A DNA stretch of 64,000 nucleotides from positions 3,220,873 to 3,284,872 of the forward strand of contig CM046853.1 in the NCBI GenBank assembly GCA_025617745.1. The letters run 5' to 3'. Source of the DNA: Heliocidaris erythrogramma. Lineage: Eukaryota; Echinodermata; Echinoidea; Camarodonta; Echinometridae. The position numbers and the translations under genes were made by a program. A model generated the notes under the pieces. The model ran no database searches. It saw only the letters and a list, made by a program, of their open reading frames with translations, and was not told where the DNA came from. This document shows positions 48,501 through 60,500 of the stretch, piece after piece; the first letter of the stretch is position 1; each line of letters begins with the position of its first letter.

Positions 48501-51500
48501 AGCAAAGGAAGAAATAGAAATAGAATAACGGATAATATACAAAGAAGAAAGGGAAATGAGAGGGAAATGAGAGGGAAAAGAGAAAGAAAGAAAGAAAGAG
48601 TGTATATAATGATAATTAGAAGTGAAAAGAGAGAAGATGAGTTAGAAGAAGCAGTAACATATATGGAAAAGTTGCGCACATCTGCTCCATACGCCCCGGC
48701 GAATCCCGTTTAACACGGGAAAAAAACATTAAAAAACGGCGCTCTTTGATGAAATGACCGTAATTACCTAAAATAAGTCATGTTTTTCACAAACCTTCGG
48801 ACAGTTTTTGAAAGTTTAAAATGTTTTGCTTAAAATGATACCACTTGCAAAGAGTTGCACTTTTGACTTTCGAATTTCAACTTTTTCAGCTTTTCAATGG
48901 AGATTGTGCCATTTTTCCCTATTTTGGCGAGTAGTTGGTACAACCAATGGCCTACCAAATATCACTGGAGTGTAGTATCAATTTTCTTTGGACGGTTTCT
49001 GAAAATAGATATTTTCAGCTCTTCATGTAACAATGATTCTTATTCGTTGAGAGGAAATGGTTGCTCTTTTAGCATCCAATCCGAGCATTGCGCTCACCCT
49101 GTCTCACAATATCGAAATGGTCATGGTGAACGTTTCAGATCAAGGCAAGGCTTAAAGGGGAAGACCACCCAGATATTGAGTTAATACGTGAAAGGTTGAG
49201 AAAAAACTGATAAAAGATAGGAGAGTTATGAATTTGTAAAAGTTGTAATCAATCAACTATCTATGTTTCGCTTGTTTTCCATTTTCAAAGCTTATCTTTA
49301 TTTTCAAAATGTTATTGTTCACTATCTGTATCCTGTATTAATATTAAGTTTCTTGTTTTATTTTCAAACTTCCAAAGCCTTCCATCTTGTCACTGATTAG
49401 TGAAAGATCATGGAGAAAGTTGAGAATGTTAGTAGTTTTCTTTTTTGTTACTATGTATATTGGCACAGCAATTATATTTTACATGTAGGCCTATGTCTCT
49501 CTTTTTTTTCTCAAGAAAACTGTGTTTGGATACTACTCCTACATTTATAGGGGAAATTGGTATTGAAATATTCTTAACTCTAACAAGAATTATTTAAGGG
49601 CTAAAGTGATCATATTTTGTTCTTCAATTTAACAACAAAAATATTTTTCTTTTAATGCTACATGGTTCTAATAAAATGTCATGTCTTTGAAACAATATAC
49701 ATGGTTACAAACTTTGTTGAACAGTTGAAAATATTGCCAATTTTTTAACAAAAAACATACAACGAATTTAAACCTCTCAATATGTTGCCAATTTAAGGAT
49801 CTTAAAGTTTATTCTCCTTTTTAATATTCCTGGCATCAAATGCAATATGGTCATGCAACAAAAATGGACAAAATGCATGCAACAATTTCTGCTCTTTCTA
49901 TTCATAGACTGGTATATTTTGTTAGGGTTCTGAATCAAATGTTATTAAGCCAAACCACAAAATGTGGTCAATTGTCTGGAAAGGTTTCTTAAAGCTTGTA
50001 ATCCATGTATGTCATGACAGTAGAGCTGAGGAAGTAGATGCTAGCTTTTTGTAATTTCCCTGACGACCAAATTTACATATTGTTATAGAGACAAAAAACA
50101 GAAACTTATTCAGTTATAAACCCCAGATGTATAAGTAGAGATTTGCGGAAAAGGTCATTTTTTTATCATTGTAATCCTGCAGTTGTATGATTACAGACAA
50201 GTATTAAAGCTGAATGAGCATTGGTAGAGATTATAGATTAGAGATAAAAAAAGATATTGGCCGGTATCAATAAAACGTAGCAAACCTTTTGCTTGCATTC
50301 ATACTTATTCAAAACAAGCAAATACTAGTAAGTAAAAGGTTCTAAGTTTTAAAAATAAGCTTCTACTTGCATATGCCAAGAAAATTCTGCTGAAGACAAG
50401 CATTTGCTTAGAAATATTATCCTGGAAAACAAGCTTTAGCTTTCTCTTCTATTCAGAAAAGTAAGTATTTGCTAACAAGAACAAGCGTTAGGTTGTAAGA
50501 AAAAGCACAGGCTTACTTTTTGAAAACAAAGGCTTTTCCGGGCAAGCAGATGCCTAGCATTAACTTGATTTTGTCAAGCTCCTCCAAGAGTAGCCTATAA
50601 TGCTTTTAATAATTTTAAAAGATTAGCCATTTTCTTTGCATCTTCCATTGCTTTCATAATTTTGTTGTTGAGACGAAGTAGCTGACACTCATTTGCATTT
50701 TACTCTATTTTTTAAAGTAAGTAAAAACCGTGTAATAGCACTTTAATAATGGTATTATCAAGATCACTCTCTGCACAATATATTGAAAGTGTCTCAGAAT
50801 ATAAGAGAGAAAATCTATACCGATGAGTTACTGTGCATTTGGTTGAGTACACTAGTACAGTATTTTTTTCTGGAACTAAGCGCTTTACGGCATTTGCAAG
50901 CTTTAGAAATCCAATTATGAATCAAATTTTGAATTGGCAGGTAATTTCAAATATCTTTGCTTCTTATTGAGTGCATTCTTATTCATGTGTTTTATTGTTT
51001 TATTCATATTTTATTCGTACTGACTAAAGTAGTTTTGACTGTATTTTTTTCCAAGTTTTTCTTTTAATATTGAGCAGTTGACTCGTCTATTAGAACCTTG
51101 TGATTCTCAATTAAGGAGGTTAAAAGCGCACTCAGATGGATCTCGTTAGAGGAATCATGCTCCTCTCCAATACTTTCAGGAGCAGATATTTCTGAATTTG
51201 AACCGTCACAATCAAGATTACACTCAAAGTGAAAATTGTTTTCAGAGTCACTTGCAAATGTTCATGCCATTCTATTCTTATTTGTGCTTTTTGTAAACGT
51301 TTTCTAAACACTACAACAATGGCCTAGTAATATAGAAATCACTTTGTTAATGTATGAAAGGTTGTTTGGTAGCATTGTGTGACAATAATGCTTCAGCGCC
51401 CTTGTCATTGCTTGTGTTCCTGCAATGTGCTTCGGCGCACATCTCGATATCCCAACTAATTCTTTGAACCATAAGCATGAGCTCAAGTATTTGCTCAGGC

Positions 51501-54500
51501 ATCAGCTCCTAGGTCATGCAAAAGGGTAGGTCATAGCTTTTGCTTGAGCATTTGCTTGAGCGCAAGCTTTTACTAGGTAGTATTTACTTCCAAGCAAATG
51601 CTAGTTTTTATCGATTGAATTTGTTGGGATATCCAATCAGGAAGAAAATGGCTTTCATATATTTCATAGAAACGTAAGATGTTGGCATTTTCAGGATTAT
51701 ATAAAAATGTAATTTTGTAGTACTTTGGAGGAAATGTGAACAGTTGACAGTGATGGGGTGTTGTATTCTCGAGTTGATAAATCCCTCTCATGCAGTAACT
51801 GTCAGATTATGTAGTTAGGAATAAAGATAGAGAATCAGGATTGAAATATGAAAGGAAAACATACTGCTTAATTATCCCTGAAGCCCTTGTATACAGGGTT
51901 GAGTAGAAAAACCAACAAAAAGAAAATGTTTGATATATTTTCTTTCATTTTTTTAATATTGAATATCAGTATCGGCATTGCTTGATGTGAAGAAAAAAAA
52001 CATATCGTCTCAGGCCTCATATTGTCTTATTTTCAGTATGTGTGCACAACAAAAGCACAGCATGCATGGGATAAGAATAAGCCACCTAAATCGATTCATT
52101 TCACTCAGTTCCGTCAAGATCGACTTGAGCGAAGTTGATTTACTGCAATAAATCATATATACCTACCTATTATGCCAGTAGTCTTGACTACGGGACCCCT
52201 TCGAGAATTTAACACAAATGAGTCACAATATTGTGCGCACCCCCCGTAATCCTATTGTCCCCTTCGCCACTCGCGCGCGTCAACACGCCACGGCCATCTT
52301 CCTCTTTCTTGCTCGCCCCCGACGAGTTAGGATGTCGAGTTACGGCGCTCCTGAAATCAGGTCTTTTTGTATCTTTTCAGCGCGCTTTTTCGCATCGTAA
52401 AAGCACTTTTCGGTACTTATATTCGTCTAGATTATAGTACTTTTGTGTTTTGTTAGTCACTTTTGCTGATTGAAAGGGATTTTGATTCCTTTTTCTTGGC
52501 AATTATTTTCACTTTTACGGTTAGCCCCACGTAGTTATATCTGTGTGTTTATGGGTGTTTCCGTTTGGCACCGAGCCTTTGGGTTCGGTGTTTGTTGTCA
52601 TTTGCTGTGAAATTTGTTGTGCGTATCTCCAAATTTATTATTATTATTACCTGCACTCAGTCAAAGTATTTTGGTATATTTGTCTGTTTTATTGCAGTGT
52701 TATGAGTTCGGAAGAAGAAGCAGCTAGGTCGCGGAGACCTGCTTCTTCCGAAGAGTCGTCTAGCAAGACGACTCGGCCCTCCAGAACTCTCCCGAGTATT
52801 TCGGTACATGGGGGAGGATGGAGGGCTGCAGGTAAGTTGCCTAGTGGTGTTTCCCTGCAGAGTTTGCCAGTCTCGGAGCTTGCGGCTTCGGGGCGGGTGG
52901 CGTTAACTGAGCTTGGGACGTCAACTCCGATGCCTGTGGCTTCGGGGTGGGTGGCGTCAGGTTTTAGTGGTGTGTTTCCCGCACGGTAGCGTTCACTCGC
53001 TTAAATCCGTTAGCGGAGACGCATCCCACTAGTGGTTTGGATATCTCGAATCCAATCCCCCGGTTGTTAAGACCAGAGGGGGAGATGTGTTTCCCGCACG
53101 GTAGCGTTCACTCGCTTAAATCCGTTAGGGGAGCCGCGTCCCACTAGTGGTTTGGATATCTCGAATCCAATCCCCCGGTCATTAAGACCAGAGGGGGAGA
53201 TGTGTTTCCCGTACGGTAGCGTTCGTTCGTTTAAACCCGTTAGGGGAGACGCGTCCCACTACTGCAGGGCAGCTCACGGGCTCAGCCCATGTTGGTCTGG
53301 GTTCTCAAACCCTAGCCCCCGGCCGATGCCAATGGGGGAACGAGTACTTCCCGGGCTGTCTATATTGCCAGCTGATGGGAATGCTCGAGCTAACAATTAT
53401 GGGCGCTCTTCGGAGCAACAGTGCGTGACTACTTAGTAGTCGATGGGCAAATACCGAGTCATCTCGGTCCGCCCTCGCACTGAGTGCGAGACTACTAGTG
53501 CTCTCCTATTGCCGCTCTCTAGTGGTTCAATAGCGAGTTCACATGCCTTTAGTAGTCAATGGGCACATACCGAGTCATCTCGGTCTGCCCTCGCACTGGG
53601 AGCTTTCAGCACCCGGCTCAGACTTTGGGTTCAATACCCATAAGTGCGGTCACCGGAGTGAGTGATTACTTCCGGTCTGACCTGAGGTCACGGTTACTAG
53701 TGCTCTCCTATTGTTGCCCACGGGCGGAACAATAAAGAGTTCACATACTATTAGTAGTCGGTGGGCGTATACTGGGATCTTGTCTCAGTTTGCCCTCGCA
53801 CCTGGATATTGAATAGCCCCTGGCCGTCACCGTATGGGGGAACGAGTGCTACCCGGGCTGTTGCTTTGCCAGCTGATGGGTAGACTTGAGTCCATTTTAT
53901 GGGCGCTCTACGGAGCAACAGGTGTGCTGACCTGTGTGTGTGACTGCTAGTGCTCTCCTATCGCTGCTCTCTAGTGGTTCAATAGCGAGTTCACATGCCT
54001 TTAGTAGTCGGTGGGCAAATGCCGGGTCATCCCGGTCTGCCCTTGCACTGGGTGCCTTAGCGCCCGGCCCATGGCTGTTGCATCTTCTTGCTCAGCCGAT
54101 ATGGGTAATTGGTGCGCGTCTTTGGGTTCAATACCCTCAGCGCACTTCTCCCATAAAGGGAGGTGAACGTCCCTCAGCGGAGGGTTCGGTTCGTGTTCCC
54201 GAAGGGCTTCGGGGATCCGAACGAAACCGAATAAACGCTCTAAAAAGGCGGGTTTCGACTTAGGCTCTTGTTGAGCCAATCAGAAGGAAGCCTATCCCAC
54301 CGGCCTCTCAAGCTGAGATGTTCGGTGTGAGGCGGGCTTTGCCCAGACTCAGGGTTGGTCCCTTGTACCAGGCACCACATCCCCTGCTTTTGTCCCTTTG
54401 TTGGGGTCGGACATTGAGACTAATTGTCTTTGTCTGTGACGGGATCACATGCGCCTCCTATTCTCGGGTGAGGAGTCTTATGGTGGTCCATGGGTGAATC

Positions 54501-57500
54501 CGACTGTTTCGGCCTTTGTCACGAACAATTCAGGCGGAACCAGATTTAGAGGCGGCCTCTCAGGCTTCGGTTTCCGAATCGCTGGAAGCGATTGTTTTGT
54601 TCTGATTTTTCCCTGACTTGCAGTCAGCCCGCGCGCAGGGTTCGACTTCGCTTGGGTTCAGGCAGCGGGTTTCCTCCGAGGGTGTTTCTCTTGCGGAGGA
54701 TTTCAAGCTGGAGTATGGACGCATTGAAGCGTCATGTTTGGTTTGCAGTGGTCAGTTTTCCACTGTAGCTGCCTCGGTCATGTACCGTCGCTGTATGTAG
54801 AGTCATGTAGAGTCTTGGTCGCGCTCACCCAAAGTCGACGCGGGCCTCTGTCCGCGACTTGGTTGGTAGTTGTCTTTGTGCCTTTCTCCCCGCTTGGGAG
54901 GCCATCTCCGGGGACGCTTTTGTTCTCTTTGACGGGCGAGACGGATTCTTCATAGATCTGTCCGCCCCGCTCCCCGGAGGGGCTATAGGAACTCGGTCAC
55001 CTCACAAGCCCTCGCTTGTTCTCGTGCCTCATCGGAGATCGAATCTCTGTTGAAAAAGTGAGCTATAGAAGGTAAGAGACTGGCTGTCTTTTTCCTTTTC
55101 TCCGACTTTTTGTTATTCCCAAGCGCTCGGGAAAACTTCAGTACATTTTCGGGTGGAGACTCTCGCCTCCATTCTCCCGTTGATCAAGAGGAAGGACTAC
55201 GCGGTCTTGATAGTTTTCGAAGATGCGTATTTCCACATTTCCATTCATCGCGCTTTGCGCGATCTTCTGGGGTTTTCCTTCCTCTCAGAGATTTATCGCT
55301 TTCGCGCTTTTCCCTTCGGGCTGCGCTCAGTCCCTCGGGTTTTTACTCAGGTTGTAGCCGTGCTGGCATCCTCTCTGAGGCGACACGGCCTTCGGCTATT
55401 TTTGCTACCTGGACGATTGGCTTCTCCTAACGGAGTTACACGATCGTTTGTTAGACGAGACTCGTTTGCTCGTCTGTCTTTCTCAAGGCTTAGGTTTCCT
55501 ATTTAATTGGGAAAAGTCAGAGTTAGTTCCTACTCGCAGCCCAGTTTTTTTCTGGGGCTGTGTTAGACATAGCTTGGCCCAGTTGGGACAGGATTCTCAT
55601 CATTGTCTCTGCGGCTCGCAAGCTCTTGCTGGCCAGAAGGGTCAAGGCCAGACAGTGGCTTCAGTTCCTGGGTTTTCTAGCCGGGCTAGTCGATGTTCTG
55701 AAGGTCTGCCGGCTCCTCATGAGACCTTTTCAGAGACATCTCCTCAGGTTTCTCAAGCTGGGAAAAGATTCTCTGTTGGTCGGGATTCCAGTACCAATAA
55801 GAATCAAGTCTCTTCTCTCTCGTTGGACGAACGAGGAGTTTATCGCGCGAAGCAAGCCCTTCGGTACCCCTCTTCCGTCGATCTCGTTTTCGGTGGACGC
55901 CTCTCGGTTGGGGTGGGGAGGACATTGCAAAGACAGCACGGTCGCGGGGGATTGGTCTCAGCTTGGGACTCTTCCCCATATCAGTGGCCCGGAGTTTATG
56001 GCAGTTCTGTTAGTTCTGCTTCGTTTCAGAAGTCGACTTCTCAGTCGTTCAGTCTGATCCTCACGGACAATGTCACCGTGGCGGCTTATTTCAATCGGCA
56101 GGGAGGCACTTGTTCTGCTATCCTGAGCGCCCTAGCAGCACAGCTGTGGAGGTGGTGTCGCATGGCGATCACACCCGTGGCCTTTTTCATCCCCGGTCAG
56201 GAAAACCTCATTGCGGATTTTCTGTCTCGGGGCGGGTGTCTTCCATCAGAATGGATACTCAATCCAGAGGTCTTTTTCCGCATTCGCAGTTGCCTGGGTC
56301 CGCTGGAAGTGGATCTTTTTGCGTCGGTTCTAAACCACCAAGTTCCGAAATACTGCTCCCGTGCGCGCAATCGGGGAGCTTGGGCTCTCGATGCTTTCTC
56401 TCTCAGTTGGGAGAATCTTTGAGGGTTTGCCTTTCCTCCCTTCCAGCTGATTCCGCGAGTCTTGCGGAAGATCAGGGAAGATCGGGCTCGGGTGCTTGTG
56501 TTAGCTCCCTTTTTGGCCCAGGAGGAGTTGGTTTCCGGAGCTAATGAGCCTTCTGGTGGCTCAACCGTTCCTTCTTCCGTTAAGAGCGGATCTGGTGTTG
56601 CAGCCCCTCTCGGGGATTCTACACCACGATCCAGAGTCCCTTCTTTTGACTGCTTGGCCCCTGTCGGGGAATCTGCAAGACAGTCGGGTCTCTCTGATAG
56701 TGCCGCGGATTTCTTAATGTCCACTCGTAGAGTTCTGCTAGGGGAATTTTATAATTCCCGTCTTTCGGTCTTTTTCCTCTGGTGTAAAGAGCGAAATCAA
56801 ACCCCGTCTAAGGCTCCTATTGGTTCAATTTCGGATTATCTAATCTAGCTATTTGACAAAGGGAGATCCATCTCTACTATCCGAGGCTACCGATCGGCGA
56901 TCGGGGCCATTCCTTCAGGCTTCTCAGATGGTTCGGGGATTTCCAATTCCCCGCTATTGAGTGGTTTGATTCGGTCGTTCTTCTGAAACGTCCTCCTTGT
57001 TCTAGGTTAGTATCGTCTTGGAGTCTGCCTAAGGTCCTGGAGGCCTTGGCGAAACCTCCTTTGAACCGTTAGGTGAAGCTCCGCTTCATCCTCTTACGGT
57101 TAAGACGCTCTTTTTGGTAGCTATTGCCTCTGGGCAGAGGCGCAGTACTCTTCATGCTCTCTGTCTTGCTCTTCGTCATGTTCGCTGGGAGAGAAAAGGT
57201 GTTAGATTGATTCCTAAGGCTTCTTTTATGGCCAAGAATCAAACGGCTGCCTCTGGCCCTGTGGAGATTTTTCTTTGTCCGCTTTCTGGATTTTCGTCAG
57301 TGCGCGAGGACAAAGTTTGGTGTCCTGTTAGGGCTCTCAAATGGTATATTGATAAGGCTAAGTCTTATCGTAAGGATGATCAGTTGTTCCTGATCACTAG
57401 AGGGCCTTTTTCTCTTGCTTCTCTTGATTCCATTTCTAGATGGATTGTCGAGGCTATTAGGGCCACTGGCGCAGAGGCTCTTTTATCTGACAGTAAGCCT

Positions 57501-60500
57501 TGTGCTCATGACACGTATAGTGTCAGCACTTCCTGGGCTCTGTTTCAAGGTGTGGCGCTACATGTAGATGATATTTTGAAGGCTGCTTATGGGCGTTCGC
57601 CCAATTCCTTCATCTCTTGCTACTTTAGGGATGTCCCTGCAGGTGAGGCTATTTTTGCGTCAGCCACCTTGAAGGCCGCTGTGTCTTCTTTGTAATCTTC
57701 GGTGTAATCCTATTCCCTTCTGCTTGAAACATGCCTCCCGGTCTTTGAGTTGGCGCTGGTCTGGCATAATAGGTAGGTATATATGATTTATTGCAGTAAA
57801 TTTGTAAAATCAGCACTGATTTTCTTATTTACTATATAAATCTATATACCTACCTATGACCCTCCCTCCTTCCCCTCACCTTGCAAGCAACATGTTTCTT
57901 CTTGGGGTTGCTCGCAAAAGAGGAAGATGGCCGTGGCGTGTTGACGCGCGTGAGTGGCGAAGGGGACAATAGGATTACGGGGGGTGCGCACAATATTGTG
58001 ACTCATTTGTGTTAAATTCTCGAAGGGGTCCCGTAGTCAAGACTACTGGCATAATAGGTAGGTATATAGATTTATATAGTAAATAAGAAAATCAGTGCTG
58101 ATTTTACAAACTGTATTCGATATTCAAATAAACATGTCTCAAATTACACTTCCCAAAACACCAAGAGTAAATCAAATTCTTATTTTTTTTCTGTTAGTCA
58201 GTGAACTGGACAGTTACTTTTCTCTGAAAAAAGTGTTATTCTGTGAGACATTTTGTTTTCCTTTTTTTTTATGAAGCAAATTAATTTTTGTTTAATTTCA
58301 TTATGGTTTTTGACAATTTTGGCTCATTAATATCAAAATTCCAAAAGAAATATCAGATACATGTCTGTATCAATTGTATGATATTTTAAAGTGTAGCTGA
58401 TGATATGAAGTGTATCAGTCATGAGGATAAAGACAATTTTAGCATTGTGTCTTGCAAAAAAATATGAAGCAAAAAAAAACAAAAAACAAAAAAACATTGA
58501 ATCATACAAAAAGGATGGGAAGCTGCTTTGATAACAAGCAATGTGTTGGAATTTGAACGCTACTTTTGAATTCAGTACTAAGGCGTGCAATTATGACTTT
58601 GTATTCTATTTTCATGGCTAGGTTTCAGGTATGAGCTGTACTGTGCTGTTAAATCATCTCAGACTCCACATTGTGTAGTGAGTATTAATTGGTGTAAGAA
58701 CAGTACTTGCATGAAAACTTTGAAATGGTCTAGTTTTGGATTATTTTGAAGTTACATAGTACGGATATTTATTCTAATGCACAAACTACGGTAAGAGCTA
58801 CATTAGATTTTTTCAATGTTGATGTGTGGATCGTTGGTATTTGATAAAAAGGAAAATGTTACATATATATTAGAAAGATTCTGTTGAAAGCTCAAAGAGC
58901 GGCAAAGCATTATCATTATGCTTGTTATTTCAGTTTACATTTCATCACATGGCTTATTTACGCCATTGTATTTTATGTGCCAGAGGCTGGCTAGTGGAAT
59001 AATGATTGCTCACTTTTAAAATTAGCAACTGCATTGACTTTAGCATGCATTATTCTTTGCTAACTTATAACAGTAAAAATAATGCTTGAATTGTCACATG
59101 TAAACCTGATGCCGATTGTAACTCTATTGTTTATATTTCTCTAATCATTATTACATTTTCTGTGCCCTCTTTGCAATTGAACAGTAGGATAAACTTCTGC
59201 CTCTCTATTTGAAAACAGATTTTCTGTGATACTCCTGTGGAAGTCGGAACAACATGGAATGCCAAGAGAGAGGATCAGGAAAGATATACAAAGGAAATGT
59301 GAGCATCCAATTCCAATTAATTATAAGCACTAAGAAATCTGCTGAATAATTCATCCAGCTCATAATCTAAAGTTTGGTATCATATTTCAAATTAATGAGG
59401 GTGAATGAAAGGACTTGTACCCCTTATGATATAGCGTGTCAAAATCCTGTAATTTAGCAAGGATTATGTTGAAATGTAAAGACTAGAAGATGGGACTTGT
59501 TTCCTATGAATAATTCTTTAGGGGTTGGCATGAAGAAATTGTCATTAATCTTTTGTGAAGACCTACTGAATATTCCTTTAATTTGAAATATGTTTGTTGA
59601 TATAATACCACCAAAATGTTATTCACAGACCTCCAGTTCCAATAACATAAGGGGATTTGTGGAAAAAGTGGTATTTTCTATTTATATTGTATATCATTGT
59701 ATTCATTCAACTATATTTCATGAGTGAAGTTTCAGCATTAATTTTTATTATTCTTTTCTTTCACATTTCATGAGGGAGAAACTTTAAATAAATGATGCAG
59801 TCCTGACAACTTAATCTTTTGTGTCTGAGTTTCTGCAATACACTGTACAGTAAAAATTAAATATTACTCGATTGTTTTCAGATTGAGCATGACAATTCAT
59901 ATCCAGTGGATTTATTCTAGTCTCTTTGATCTCTAAACATCAGTGGGAAGAGAAGAAATTAAGTTATTTCCTCCTCATTCATGAAGGATTTTATAGAGAT
60001 AATGTTACATTGTAAAAGGAGTGTTTTTTAATTTACATAAATAGATGTAGATACATGTATTAGGAAACATTCATTATACCTTCATTTATTCATGTTGTGA
60101 TTTCAGTGATTTGGTTATAAGGTTATTATCTTTCATTATTATTTGTATGTGCATCTAGATTTGATGGTTTAGTGATGAGGTTTGAGGCTCCTATCTCCAA
60201 GAATAGATGGGATTCTCCTCTCTTCTCCATAGCTCCATCAGATGAACTGCCATGTCAGGCAATACATGATGCCCTGTTCCTCAGAAAAGCTCCACCACCA
60301 AATTTATCAACTGTGTCTGTAAGTGATAACATTCATTTTGCTGTAGTTAAGCATTAGATGTAAGGCAGGACAGTATCGTACAATAATGTCCCATAATGTC
60401 CCGAAAGAAGCCTTGTGGATTTTCTTCATGGCTAATTATCCATGTGATGAATTTCACCTGTGAACAAAACATTTACAATTGCTGGGCTTTTCAGTGGAAA

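Larger units (their letters stand above)
52139..58110 (+). mobile_element. Broken DIRS-like tyrosine-recombinase retrotransposon
   Basis: Inverted terminal repeats (about 52156-52306 and 57918-58068) surround a gag-like region, an RT/RNase H region and a tyrosine-recombinase region on the plus strand. Just inside the right repeat is an internal complementary region (57762-57858) that matches both outer ends, including bases beyond the inverted repeats. This is the diagnostic DIRS layout used for circle formation. It is a fossil with multiple breaks. It lies in KTI12 intron 3 in the same orientation as the gene. The two terminal repeats look almost identical by eye, so it is not ancient. Confidence 0.9.

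Noticed and set aside
48042-48713. Phe/Ser/Leu-rich minus-strand and Lys/Arg/Glu-rich plus-strand frames
   Set aside because: Consequence of the polypurine tract, where stop codons are rare on the strands read.
55686-56724. Minus-strand frames of up to 175 codons
   Set aside because: Shadows of the DIRS coding strand; no family match.
58622-58630. CAG at 58626-58628 as the acceptor for KTI12 exon 4
   Set aside because: It shifts the frame relative to exon 3; the TAG at 58619-58621 gives KGFRYELY.
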